Assembly: GCA_948567375.1 (NCBI GenBank)
Contig: OX419759.1
Location: 59,249,493 to 59,313,492, forward strand
DNA: 64,000 nucleotides
Source: Lunularia cruciata
Lineage: Eukaryota > Streptophyta > Marchantiopsida > Lunulariales > Lunulariaceae
Reading direction: 5' to 3'
Shown here piece after piece: positions 24,161 to 36,754 of this stretch. The notes under the pieces were generated by a model. That model saw only the letters and a program-made list of their open reading frames with translations. It made no database searches and had not been told where the DNA came from. Position numbers and translations under genes: made by a program. Numbering within the stretch: the stretch's first letter is position 1; every line of letters begins with the position of its first letter.

Positions 24161-24836
24161 TGTAACACCCATTTGTGCATGTGTGTGGTATTGTGATATT
24201 TAGCTTGGTGTTACAAGTACTTGAGAGATATTATGGATGGTTCTATATTAGTCATGCTTAGCTAGAGTTAGTCATAGCTCAGATAGAGGGGACATTACTT
24301 TAGAGGAAGTGGAAAAGATGAGCACCACTATTTTGAATTCTAGTGTGTTGACTTGGTATTATTCCTAGGTGTTTGGCTTTGAGGAAAGAGTTGAGAACTC
24401 TTGGACCCACAAGCCTTTTTGTTTTGGATTCTTCTATAGTCCAAGGATAGCCCATGTGAATGAATCCTTGACTTAGTGGTTGGGTCAAGATAAGATCACA
24501 TGTTTAGTGGAATACGCCTATGTGGATGGATTTTGTTTGTACTTTTTGACTTTACTTGACTTGTTGCCTAGTAACTTGAGTTATTCTAATAATTAGTAAC
24601 TTTGGTACATAACTATTTCATAAGTATATAAACAAGGGGTGATCAAGTACTCATCATCCTTTCATTTGCAACTATCTTTCTCTTATTGAGTTCTCTAGTC
24701 AGCAATGTCTTGAGTATTGGAGTGTTAGCCTTGAAGGAGTATGATGTAGTTGGGGTTCTTAGCCTTCTTAGTCCATGGCGTGCTACCATAATAGCCATCA
24801 AAGGTTCATCCTGAGTGAAAGACAAGCCGGCTCACA
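24161..24836 (+). repeat. 5' LTR of A3
   Basis: TGTAACACCCATTTG...AAGCCGGCTCACA, 676 bp. Compared with A4 it has a short internal loss after GAGATATT (the TTATATAGAGATAAAGG stretch). TATATAAAC box near 24626. Confidence 0.92.
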
Positions 24837-25605
24837 TTTTTAGTTCCATTGTCGAGACCTCTCTAGAAGGCAAGATAATGTTCCGTGTACAATTCTATAT
24901 TAGAAAGAAGGAGGCTCTGAGAGCTCACTTAGAGAGAACTTTAGGGGAGGAAAGGTTTGAACTTATGTTAGAGAATTTGGACCCATTTGTATACCCTATA
25001 GTTCATTATGATGTCGTTGAGGTGATTTTGTACATCTTGTACACTTGAGTGGATTTGGAGAGATTGTGTGAGGTGGATTGCAAAATTTGGAGATTAAGGT
25101 GATTTTGGGCAAAATTTCAAGTTTTGGATCTGGACTTGAAATTTCTACACATAATAGCTTGGGTCATCTTTCAGTAAGCACACTTGAAATTTTTGTGAGA
25201 GCTGCTATGCGCATTGGGCTAGAAGTATTGAAAGTTGATAGGGTAAACTACTCTCGCAACTACATGCTCTCTGGAAAATTGTACAGAGTCTACCTTTTCT
25301 TCAATTTTCAATGGATTGGGTTGAACCTTTCTAAGAACATTTAGTGCATTGTATCCTACCTATTGACACAAAAATAAGATAGAGATCATTCTTGAGCAAA
25401 GAATTATAAGATTTTAAAGTGAGAGGGGTGGTTTTTAGACCAATCTGAAATATATGAGCTAAATAGAAAAGTGCCTAGGCCAAATGGCTTAATGAAAAGA
25501 TCTTAACTTTTCAGGGAGGGATGCTCTGGAGTTGTGATCAAGTGTGAAAATTATTAGAGTATTGTGACATTGTGAGGTCAATTCTGGAGAGTTTAGAGTT
25601 CATGC
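24837..25605 (+). other. Leader of A3, with degraded primer site and small ORF
   Basis: The primer site reads TAGTTCCATTGTCGAGAC (24841-24858), four bases from A4's. The small leader ORF is kept in length (first ATG near 24878, stop near 25046), with about a dozen residue changes from A4 over the long reading. No other coding signal. Confidence 0.7.
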
Positions 25606-26139
25606 ATGAGGAGTGTGAGAGAAGCAAAAAGCATGTTCAAGTGTTTAGACTCATCTTGGGAACATGGAGGGTCACCAAGGGTGAAATTGAGGCTATGCAA
25701 GGTTCTCCAAGGGTTTAAGGTGATTGTAGGGGTGGATTTGAGGAGAAGACAGTTTAGAATAGAATTTGAAGAGAGTGTTGAGAGGATCCAAAAACCTACA
25801 CCACTTGGAGGAAATAGTGAGTTTGAGTGCTTTTTATGTGGAGAGAAGGAACATAAGGCAATTTCATGTCCATTGAACTTTGAGAGCAAGAGACTGAGAG
25901 AAAAGAGTGGCTTACTTGACTTGAGTTTGCATGTTGAACCTTCCTCACCAAGATTGGGAAGGAGAAGATCTAAGACCAAAGTGTTATGAGAGGTTTGTGG
26001 AGTGAAAGGACTTCCAAAAGGACAAGAGTGTACTGGAGTTAAAGCACTTTTGGAGAGTTTGGTGAAGGATCTTGGTGAGAGTTTTAGTACAACTATAAAA
26101 ATACTACCACCTTCATCATCTAGGTCTCAAGATTATTGA
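25606..26139 (+). pseudogene. ORF0 of A3 (frameshifted start, one stop)
   Basis: A one-base loss just after the ATG at 25664 puts the start out of frame. From there the frame is open to TGA at 25987 and resumes to 26139. It preserves a perfect zinc knuckle, CFLCGEKEHKAISC (C-x2-C-x4-H-x4-C), whose second Cys is Tyr in A4. This suggests that the ancestral ORF0 encoded a nucleic-acid-binding knuckle protein. The Ser/Pro/Arg-rich middle and the second Cys cluster follow. Confidence 0.7.
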
Positions 26140-26341
26140 TGGAGATAATCGTTCAACTGATGGATAACTATCCATGAGAGTTTGATTTATATGCACTCTA
26201 GGATTTGATGTTATTATAGAAATATTGGAGTAACCTGAAACTTTTGTGTTCTCTAGAGTGGATTATTCTCAGATGGTTTCAGTCATATATATAGTTCATT
26301 AGTTATAGAGTGAGAGAAAAGAAAGATAATGAGTGGTTAAG

Positions 26342-28974
26342 GTGGGGAAACTTCCAGTTTTCTTTGGCAAGGGTGGAGAAGATGTGGAGGCCTTTGTGAA
26401 AGACTTCAAGAGAGCCTGCTTAGGAAAAAATGAGAGGATGAAGAATGAATGGGCCTCATTATTTCCAGATTTCTTTGAGGATGCAACACTTACATGGTAT
26501 GAGTCAGAATACCAAAAGAGAGAGAAGAGAGATGGGGAAGAAGAGTCTTGGGAGAGTTTGACTTCAGCACTCATTGAGAAATTTTTTCCAGATGAGAGCT
26601 ATGAGAGATTGATGAGTGAGGCTACCTTTCTCAAACAAAGAGATGGAGAGAAAGTGAAAGTCTATGTGGAAAGAGTAGAAAAGTTAGAGTCTAGATTTTG
26701 GATAGTGTTCAGGAAGGGTGAGGATGATGTGGATACTACTATGATTGGCATAGGGGCCATGCTCACCAAGAATTTTGTGAGAGTGTTGAGACCTCAAATT
26801 AGAAGCAAGGTGAGGTCTGAGAACCTTCTTCTAAGGTTGAAGCTATCAAGATTGCAATTTTGTAAGGAAGAGAGTTTGGAAGGGAATGAGAGTGATTTGG
26901 TGGTGAAGGAGGTTGTGCATCCTCCTCAAGGTTACAAGTATGGTGGATCTTCTCATACTTTGGTGGCAAAGGTTGCACCACAAGAATAAGTTGCTCCAGT
27001 TCTTGCACCTCCACCAAAGGATCCACTATAAACCATCACAAAACAACTTGCAGATCTCAAGATCAATGTGGTGCAACTATAGGAGAAGAGAGAAGTAGAT
27101 CAGAATATGGGGAGAGGGTCTAGGAGTTAAAAATGTTATCCATATAGAGGAGGCTAACCAACCAACAATTACTATGAGAGAAATGTTTTTGGTTGTGGAG
27201 GAAGAGGCCATATCCCAAGGAATTGCCCAAATTCTACTTACCATGGAGGAAGGAGTAATGAGGGAGCCAATAGAAGGAAAGAGGGGGGATAATGAAACCC
27301 ATGTGGCTTCTCATCCAAACAAAGGTAAGGGGATAGCATCTATTGATGTGGTTGAGAGCAAGTATGAGAAGTGAGAGTGCTCAAACTCCAAGAGTCTTAA
27401 TTTTGAGCTTTTGGCACAAGAGAAGAAGAGAGTTTGTTTTGCAGAGGATGTGCACTCTTCTCAAGAATTTACTCCTAGGCGAGATACTCCTATGCCTACT
27501 AGGAGCACTCACACAAGAACTTCAACAACATCACAACTAAGACTCCAAGGAAGAAGTTGGGGATGGAGGACTTCTTGATCTCAAAACAACAATGGAACTA
27601 CAATGTCTCGGAGGATGTTGGTAGTCAAAAGGCTAACATCATAGTGGGCCAATTTAATGCTTTGAAGCCTACTTTGAGAAAGGAGCTTATATGTGGTTTG
27701 AGTTCTACAAGGAGCAAGAGGAAGAAGAAGGCAAAAGTTCTAGTATCAATGGTGGTGGTGGATGCCAATCCAGCACCATGGGAGGCTTGTGAGTATGCCT
27801 CCAAGATTGATGTGAGGGTAAATGGTCACAACATCAAGGATGCATTGGTTGATGGAGGATCAAAAGTGAATGCCATGTTAGAAAGGTTGATGAAGAAGTT
27901 GGGTATGATACTCTCAAGACCTTCAACATTGTGGTGAGCATGGCAAACAAGCAGCAAGTTTGACCAATAGAAGTGATGGATAAAGTGGTAGTTTTAGTTA
28001 TGGGAGTTCAAAATCTCATGACTTCCTAAGTCTTGAAGGATTTAAGTTATGAGTTACTTCTTGGGAGGCCCTGGTTGAGAGAAGCATGCATAACTAATCG
28101 ATGGCACAAAGGGTACTTGAGGATTGGGCCATCAAACCATAGAGTCATAGTTCTTATGACAAACACCACCAACACTTCACATTTAGATACACTATCTTTT
28201 GATTATTGGGAATCAAATTCTAAAGAAGGATCTTCAAGTGTGGACACAAGGATAGAGGAGGAGACTTCCACAGAGGAGGATGAATCTGAGTCAGATTCAG
28301 ATGTATATTGCTTGTGTGCTATGGATTTTTCACCTATGGATTTTGGTTGTGAAGGAGGAGATTGATAAGCTCAAGGAGGCTAGATTTATCTTTGAGGTGG
28401 AGAATTCAGAATGGGGTCTCCAATTGTGATTGTGAAGAAAAAGAATGACAAGCTTCAAATATGTGTGGATTACAAGAAGCTCAATGTTGTTACCAAGAAG
28501 GACTTCTACCCATTACCATTCATTGATGAGATCTTGGAGGATGTTGTAGGTATAGTTTAGTCATGAGAGGTATAGTTTTGGAGATGGTTATAATGGATAT
28601 AACCAAATTAAGATTGCACTAGAGCATCAACAACTCACCACATTCACCACACCTTGGGGAATTTATGCTTTCAAGATCATGCCTTTTGGGCTTTGCAATG
28701 CTCCATCCACATTCCAAAGGTTCATTAACAAGGTATTTGAATCTAACATTGGGAAGTTTGTGAGAGACTTAATTGATTACTTTTGTGTCTATGGGAGCAA
28801 GGGGGAGCACTTTGAGCACCTAATCAAGATCTTGCAACGCTTGGATGAAGCAAATGCATCACTCATCCTAGAGAAGTGCATTTTTGGATGTGAAGAAGGT
28901 CTCCTTTTGGGCACATCATCTCCTGGGATGGAATGGGAATTGATCTTGAGGAGGTGAGGAAAATCTTAGACCTT
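26342..28974 (+). pseudogene. gag-pol of A3, part 1 (gag, protease, RT N-half)
   Basis: The start codon is GTG where A4 has ATG. Gag is open to 26989, then the knuckle region is frameshifted. Protease VDGGSKVNAM lies near 27850. About 285 bp are deleted near 28335, joining MDFSP to the RT N-terminus (A4 50846-51130 missing). RT follows to the C1 insertion. Its active site reads LIDY near 28770-28780 instead of FIDD, so the second catalytic Asp is lost. Confidence 0.85.
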
Positions 28975-31900
28975 TGTGACAACCTGGCAAATATCACTTT
29001 TGCGGTAATCGGGTAAGTAAAGTTCATTCCCATAGAGATACGAGTCAGAATTGGTCAAATACAAAGCAAAGTAACAATTTCAGTTCTTCTTGAGTTCTTC
29101 TTTAGTCTCTTAGGTAGAAACCACACCCAAAAGAGAGTAACAAGCATTGATTCACAGTCTTGTCACAAATTCACACTCCTTAATCGCAACTCCTTCAATT
29201 CTTTCCAAACAATCTTGATTGTGATGATTCAGGCTTTCTCAAAAATGACACTTCACTGCAAAACAACTTTGCCTCAAAATTGTGTTCCACCCCTCCACTG
29301 AAGGCACAACTTCCTCGATTGAAATTGCTTCACATCAGCCTCGCACTGCACTCACAAATGTAGATACTACCAACACTACAATTCCTCTCAGATCTTTCAA
29401 GGCATTGCTTTGATTGCATTTCACTCAGGATCAAACATGCAGAATGAAGATCAAGGCTGCAGAATCCAACATCCAACAAGCACACTGACTTGCACTTCAA
29501 ATTTCTCCACTCACAAACACAAGTACAACATTGATACTCGGAATCAAGCTTAAGCGACGAGCACTGCTTCACAACACTTTGCTTTATCTTTTCTCAAAAA
29601 TAATGAGCATTGAACAACATTTGACTGCAAATGCCACTCGTAAATAGTGAATCAATTGATAGTTCTAACAACTATACCGTTCTACAACAACTCTTCTAAC
29701 CTGCAGATCCAAAATGACAATGCACATCTTCATATCTGCCTCTTCAAATCTCAAAACTGTTACTACTCCGATCTGATGTCTACTTTGTCCTCGGCTTTCA
29801 AACCCAAACCCAAAGTAAATTTACTTCCTACTACTCTGTCCTCGGGTTTCATATCTTCTACTTCTTCTTCCAGATCTAGCAATTCTCTTTCTTGATATGA
29901 AATTCCACTAGTGGGTAATCTATCTAACTCCTTACTCCCGACTCACTCTTCTCTAATGTCTCCACTGGTAATTTTGAAGACATTTGCACCCCTATGTTAT
30001 CTACTTTGGGTTTTGCTCTAACATCTTTCCAAATTTTTTCTATCTCCAATTTCACTAAGTCTAATCTAATCAAAATATTGTCTGCAAGACAATCTTCACC
30101 TCTAGACAAGTCAACTGCATCTCCTTCTTCTTGTGCTCCAATTTCACCAACAATGGACACACGACCTCCCACAAATACTTGACCCCATCACTTGCTACTA
30201 CCTCCTCTTGCGTAGCAACTTCTCTTTGTACTTTGTGTTCATCCAATACTCGCCTTCTTCTCTGTAGTCTTCCTATCAGAACGGACACCTCACTTCCTGA
30301 GCTTTCATGCACTTCTTCTTTCACGTTACTTGGACCTACATCGCACTTTGCCTTACGTCTCGAGCAAACTCCCCTCTGAACTGCGATCTTTTTCTCTTCT
30401 GCCTTGGGTACTTTATCTTCCAACTTTGTGGTGTCCTTGGCTTCAATTTCTGCCTGCACTTCTTCTTCCTCCTCTGCAGTAGCTGGCCTCGATGTCATTT
30501 CTCCTCCTTCATCGCTGTTGCTACTCGTATCTCCACTCTGCAGCATTAGCTTGGGCTCCTCCTTGTGTTCCGAGTCTTTGGTCTTGCGCTCAGCATCACC
30601 TTCCGAATCTTCATCTTCCGACTCAATCACCACCATGCCTCGCCTCGGGTTTCCTCTTCTTGTCTTCCAAGGTTTTGTCTTGTCTTTGGCTTTGCCCTGC
30701 CAACTTTGCTTCTTCAATTTTGGAGTACTCACTTCTATCTCCACATTCTTCCCTATCTTCTTGTAGTACTCGTTGGTGCTTTTGATTTGTAGGATGTACT
30801 GCTGCTCCTTTATGTCAACTTCCCTTCTCAAATCAGGATGGAAATATGACACCATCCTACTACGCTCTGCCGAGTTCAGCAAATTCAACCCGAGGTAGAA
30901 ATGAGCTGCAAACGGCACGATGTAGTGTGGAGGCAATTTATCCCGCAAATTCCACACCATTTGTCACGTTCTCCTATGGAAACACCTTGCCCAATTGATC
31001 GGTTCTCTTGCAAACAATTTGTGAAAGAACACTGCTTGGTGTTTCATCACATATGTTGTTCTCTTCGGCTTCAAGATTGCCATCAGAGCACTCACAATTC
31101 CTCTCTTGACAAGGTCTTTGTAACTCTCTACTTTGTACACATTCTTCGTCCGCTTTGACAAGAATGCATCACTCACTTCTTGGGTTTCCTCGGCTTTCTC
31201 CCCCTTCCCCAAGAACATGGCACCCTGCTCCGTGCCTGCTTCCTTCCCAAGTACTAACTTCCAATCCGACTCTGTCCAGCGAGCCGGATTTCCTCTCTTC
31301 CCTTCTTCTTGGGTCCATTGAGACACTTGCTCTCGATGATCTCTGTCATGAAACCTGGAAAACTAACATTCCAGTTCCATGCCAAGAATGTCCAAAATGT
31401 CCAAAATTGGCTCAAGACTTCTATTCTTGCGATTACATCTAACCTCCAAATTGCATGATTTCTCACTACAAATTTGGAGTTCTTCTTCCCTCCTCCCATC
31501 TCTCCTGCTTTCTCTCTGTCTCTCTGTTTCACTCTTGCAACTTCTCCCTTACACACTAGCGCGTCTCCAACTCTATTTCCCTTCCCACAATCACCTACAG
31601 GATGACTTCTCAACGGTGAAGGAAAATTACTCGACATTGCTTCGTTGCGAGTTTGATTTTTATAGAGTTGCACTTTCTTTGTCTCTCTTCACTTTGAGTT
31701 TCTACTGAGAAATCACACCTCCTGCATGCACCTGTCACTGTCAATTAAACTTCGTGCGTATGGGCCGCCGGTTTTTGAACGGTCCCTTCTTGAATTTCTC
31801 GCCCCGACAAAAGGTTGATAGACTGACTTCACCTCGGGTTGAGCTCCCCCCCAATTCAAAGACTCCTTACTTCGGGTTGTATGCTGACAGGGCATTTCCA

Positions 31901-32049
31901 AGTACTTTGCCTTATGACTTGAAGTCACTTTACTTTGGGTTTCATCCCGAAGACTCTTTTCTTCGCCTTCTTTGGCCATACAGGCGCAATTCGACTTCTT
32001 TATACACTTCTTCTTCTTTATTTTGAAAAAAAAAAATGTGGGAACCACA
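28975..32049 (-). mobile_element. Element C1 (TGTG...CACA unit with one gene, internal deletion)
   Basis: Precisely bounded by comparing A3 with A4: AGACCTT|TGTGACAACCTGG...GGGAACCACA|ACCTTCCATT. Target duplication ACCTT (28970-28974, 32050-32054). Length 3075 bp. Ends are TGTG/CACA only, with no longer inverted repeat, no primer site next to an inner LTR end, and no internal direct repeat of the ends. It is either a very long solo LTR or a non-autonomous element of unknown class. Its gene is on the minus strand. Confidence 0.85.
29924..31673 (-). pseudogene. Gene of C1 (frameshifted, coiled-coil part deleted)
   Basis: Homologous to the C2 gene: N-terminal part (MGGGKKNSKF..., WTESDWKLVLGKEAG, FFHKLFAREPINWARCFHRRT), acidic/basic middle (SEDEDSEGDAE) and a short C terminus. 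There is a frameshift near 31300, a TGA near 30961, and a deletion of about 717 bp. The deletion joins ..CLEVKIVLQ.. directly to ..LVKLEIEKIWKDVRAKP.. and removes the long coiled coil present in C2. A short shared ATTGTCT-like stretch at the junction suggests microhomology. Confidence 0.75.
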
Positions 32050-32054
32050 ACCTT

Positions 32055-33352
32055 CCATTCCCTTCAAGCTTGACAAAGTTACGCCAATTCTTGGGGATAA
32101 TTGGGTACTATAGGAGGTTCATCTTCTCATTTTCCAACAAGGCTTATGCATTGACCATCTACATGAAGAAGGATGTAGATTACATGGTGATTTTAGAAGA
32201 CAGGCTCTCAAAGCTTTTGAGGAGCTCAAGCAATCTCTTGTTATAGCTCCAATTCTTGCTAAATCTGATTGGAGTAAGCCTTTCATCCTCTACACTGATG
32301 CTTCCAATGTTGCTATGGGATGCACTCTTAGTCAATTAGACTAAGATGGGCATGATCATCCAGTAGCTTATGCTAGTAGGTAGATGGTTTCAACAAAGAC
32401 AAACTACTTTGTCAGAGGGAGAGAATGGTTGGCAATGATCTTTGGTCTCACTACTTGATTGGAGGGAAAGCCACCATTGTCACAAATCATAAGGCTTTGA
32501 AGTACATCTTCAACAAGCCTAATGTGGAAGGGAGACTAGCAAGGTGGATGATACTCTTATTTGAGTGTGACTATACCATTGAGGATAGGCTAGGGAAGAA
32601 ACATGCAAATGCAGATTTGTTATCTAGGGTTATGATCATGATGGAGACAAATGAGTGGATGATTCCTTCCTAGATGAGGAGCTCATGATAATCTCAATCA
32701 CTCAAGAGGTCTCCATGTGGATTTTTTGACAAGAAGTAACTATCCGGAAGGATGCATGCTAGGGAGAGAAATGCCCTTGTAGCAAGATCTAGACCTTACA
32801 CAATGGTGGAGGATATTCTTTTTTACCAAGGAGTAGATGGTTTACTTCGAAGAGCAGTGGGTAAGGAAGAGTCTATCCTACTCATAAAGGAGTTTCATGA
32901 AGGTTTAGTATGTGGAGGACACTTTGCAAGAAAGGTGATTGCTTTCAAGATTCTAGATGCAGGTTACCATTGGAGAGGGATTTTCAAGGATTGTCTTGAT
33001 TATTGCAAAACTTGTCATGTTTGTCAAGCTTTTGCTAGAAAGTCTACATCCACTCCACCACTTGGATCAATTCCATTGCTAGGACCTTTTGAGAAGTGGG
33101 GAATTGATTTTGTAGGTCCACTCAATAGAACTCCAAGGAACAATCAATACATTGTGGTAGAGGCTTACCAAGTGGGTTCAGGCTAGACCATTGAGGGACA
33201 TGAATGAAGATGAAGTTGGTAGATTTCCTTATGAACACATTATCACTAGGTTTGGATGCCCTTTGGAGTTGGTTTTTGATAGAGGATGAGAGTTTACATG
33301 TAGCATCACTACAGCCATGCTACAACATTTCTCTATCACACATAGAGTAACT
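32055..33352 (+). pseudogene. gag-pol of A3, part 2 (RT C-half, RNase H, integrase N-half)
   Basis: Resumes at CCATTCCCTTCAAGC. RT thumb/connection (KLRQFLGIIGYYRRFI) open 32050-32246; RNase H LYTDASNVAMG near 32290; stop and frame changes at 32340-32460. Integrase HHCC is open 32752-33186 (HEGLVCGGHF, CKTCHVCQ), then decays. It ends at the C2 insertion in the integrase core, just before the D35E Glu. Confidence 0.85.
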
Positions 33353-34152
33353 GCATCTGTGACAACCCGGCAAATATCACTTTTGCGGTAATCGGGTAAG
33401 TAAAGTTTGTTCCCGCAAAGATACGAGTCAGAAATGTCCAAATACAAAGCAAAGTAACAATTTCAGTTCTTCTTGAGTTCTTCTTTAGTCTCTCAGGTAG
33501 AAACCACACCCAGAAGAGAGTAACAAGCACTGACTTGCAGTCTTGTCACAAATTAACACTCCAAAATCACAACTCCATCAATTATTTCCAAACAATCTTG
33601 ATTTGTGATGATTCAGGCTCTCCCGAAAATGGCACTTCACTACAAAACGACTTCGCCTCAGAATTGTGTTCCACCCTTCCACTGAAGGCACAACTTCCTC
33701 GATCAAAATTGCTTCACATCAACTTCGCACTACACTCACAAATGCAGAATACTACCAACACTACAATTCCTCTCAGATCTGTCAAGGCATTGCTTCAATT
33801 GCACTTCACTCAAGATCAAACACACAGAACGAAGATCAAGGTTGTGGAATCCAACATCCAACAAGCACTCTGACTTGCACTTCGAATTTCTCCAAACATT
33901 CACAAACACAATTACAAAGTTGATACTCGGAATCAAGCTCAAGCGACGAGCACTGCTTCACAGCACTTCGCTTTATCTATTCTCAGAAATAATGAGCACT
34001 AAACAACAATTTCCTACGAATGCCACTCTTAAATAGTGAAGCAATCGATAGTTCTAACAACTATACCGTTTCTACAACAACTGTTCTAACCTGCAGATCC
34101 GAAATGACAATGCACCTCTTCATATCTGCCCCTTCAAATCTCAAATCGGTTA

Positions 34153-36588
34153 CTAATCCGATCCGATGTCTACTTCTTCCTCGGCTTTCAAACCCGATCC
34201 CAAAGTAATCTTACTTCCTACTATTCTGTCCTCGGGTTTCACAACTCTTACATCTTCTACCAGATCCAGCAATTCTCTTTCCTGATCTGAAATTGCACTA
34301 GCGGGTAATCTATCTAACTCTTCATCTTTCGACCCACTCTTCTCTACTGTTGCGGAGGCCAACTCCGAAGACATTTGGATCCCGATGTCATCTACGTCGG
34401 GTTTTGCTTTAACATCCTGCCGAAGCTTTTCTAACTCTATTCTTACTAAGTCCAATCTAATCGCGATATTGTCTTCTACTTCTAAGATCTTCCTATCTAC
34501 ACGAGTTCTCAATTTAATCAACAAGGCATTCAAATCTGTATCTTTCGCTTGCCTTTGCCTCGTCTCCTGCACTAACAACTTCAACTTGTGCAGACGCGCT
34601 TCTTCAATTCAAACGCTGGTCTCTGTACTTAGCATCGCGTTTACCCTGAGTACTATCTCCTGCAATGGCTCTAATCTTGTCTTCCTTTCTCGTTCCCGAT
34701 CTGCAAGCCATTCCTCTCTGTACATCACCAACTCTTCTTTGAATTCGGCCTTCACCGCGTCCTTCTCTTTCTCCTTCTGTGCAACCTTTTCTTCCTGATT
34801 ACGAAGTAAGTCTCGTAATCTCTCTTCTTCTCCATATCTCGCAGCCAACTCTCACTGCCAGAGTTGCTTCTTCTCCTCCATAATCTCCATCACTCGATTG
34901 AGCTCTTGATCCTTCGATGCTACTCTCGCCATAGCATGGATGAGCTCTACTCTTGAATCAGCAAACTGCTGCTTCAAGATTTCAAATTCAGCTACTTGTC
35001 TCTCCCTTACAACGTCACTCTTCCTCGCAAGATCCTCTCGATAGCTCAATTCTCTCCTCAGGTCTTCGATTACCTGACTTCTCTCCACTGCTTCCACTTG
35101 CAATACTTCTCTCTCCTTCTCACCTCGGGTTATACTCTTCTTCAACTCCGAGTTTTCTTCTTCTAATCTCGATACCACCTGCAATACAGTCTTTACCTCT
35201 GGACAAGTCAACTGCATCTCCTTCTTCTTCTTCTCCAACTTCACTAACAACGGGCATACTACCACCTATAGGTAATCTACTCCATTAATGATACCTTCGT
35301 CCTCTCTCGGAGTAGTCTCTCTTCTTTCTTCGTGTTCTCCCGATTCTCGCATTCTTCTCTGGAGCCTTCGTATCGGAATTGATGCTTCACTGCCCGAGCT
35401 TCCTTCTACTTCTTCTTTCACTCTACTCGGTTCTGCTTCCCCCTTCACCTTACGTCTCGAGCGAATTCCTCGCTGTACTGCAATCTTCTTCTCCTTGAGC
35501 ACCGGTACTTCGTCTTCCAGTGCTGCATTGTCTTCGGCTTTTACCTCGGCTTGAATTTCTTCTTCGTATTCTTTAGGCGTTGGTGCCGAGGTCATTTCTC
35601 CACCGACTTCACTATCACTGCTTGTATCTCCACTCTGCAGTGTCAACTCAGGTTCCTCCTCACGTTCCGAGTCCTTCGTCTTGAGCTCGGCTTCGCCTTC
35701 AGAGTCTTCATCTTCCGACTCAATCACCACCATTCCTCGCCTTGGGTTATTTTTCTGCATCTTCCGAGGTTTCTTGTTTTCTTCGGTGTCTGCTTGCTGA
35801 GTTCTCTTCTTCGTCGGGGTACTTTCAACGACCTCCATGTTCTTCCCTGTCTTCCTGTAGTAATCGTCTGCGCTCCGGATTTGGAGAATGTATTGCTGCT
35901 CCTCCGCGTCGACTTCTCTTCTCAAATCAGGATGAAAATGAGACACCATTTGATTACGCTCAGCAACATTGAGCAGATTTAACCCGAGGTAAAAGTGGGC
36001 TGCAAATGGTATGATGTAGTGTGGAGGCGACTTATCTCGCAGATTCCACACCATCTGCCTCGTTCTTCCGTGAAAGCACCTTGCCCAATTTATCGGTTCT
36101 CCTGCAAATAACTTGTGAAAGAACACCGCTTGGTGTTTCATCACATAGGTAGTTCTCTCCGGCTTCAGGAGGGCCATTAGTGCACTCACAATTCCCCTCC
36201 TCACTGGGTCCTTATAACTCTCAACTTTATACCCATTCTTCGTCCTCTTTGACGAGAAGGCTTCTCTCACCTCCTGCGTTTCTTGAGCTATCTCTCCTTT
36301 CCCCAAGAACGTGGCCCCCTGCTCCGAGCCTGCCTCCTTCCCGAGTACGAGTCTCCAATCCGACTCTGTCCAGCAAGCCGGATTTCCTCTCTTCCCTTCT
36401 TCCTCGGGACCATCAAGACATTTACTCTCGATGATTTCTGTCATGAATCCTGGAAAACTTATGTTCCAATTCCATGCTAGAAAGGTGATCCGAAGTCGGC
36501 TCAAGACTTCGATCCTCGCTACTACATCTAATCTCCGAATTGCATGATTTCTCACTGCAAATTCGGAGTTCTTCTTCCCTCCTCCCAT
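34153..36588 (-). pseudogene. Gene of C2: uncharacterised basic/acidic coiled-coil protein, three nonsense codons
   Basis: One minus-strand frame of about 811 codons from MGGGKKNSEF (an in-frame ATG also lies at 36726) to 34153, never shifted, with stops only at 35266 (TAG where C1 has Trp), 34852 and 34609. N-terminal ~200 residues form a conserved globular region (WNISFPGFMTEIIESKC, WTESDWRLVLGKEAG, PINWARCFHGRT). Residues about 230-430 are charged with Ser/Asp/Glu runs (SEDEDSEGEAE) and Arg/Lys clusters. About 440-700 is a long heptad-type coiled coil (KKKEMQLTCPEV, RLEEENSELKK). The layout recalls gag-like proteins of non-autonomous retroelements, but I do not recognise the family. Confidence 0.7.
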
Positions 36589-36744
36589 CTCTTCTGCTTT
36601 CCTTTGGTCTCTCGATTTCTCTCTCTCGACTTCTCCCTTACGCACTAACCCAAGGCCAACGCTATGTCCCTTTCCCCGATCACCTGCAAGACGACTCCTC
36701 AACGGCGAAGGAAAATTGCTCGACATTTCGTCGTTGCAGTTTCG

Positions 36745-36754
36745 ATTTTTATAG
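36745..36754 (-). promoter_or_regulatory. TATA-like box upstream of the C2 gene
   Basis: On the minus strand it reads CTCTATAAAAATCG. C1 has CTCTATAAAAATCA at the same place (near 31655). A start site about 30 bp downstream would fall between the two in-frame ATGs and favour the ATG at 36588. Confidence 0.45.
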
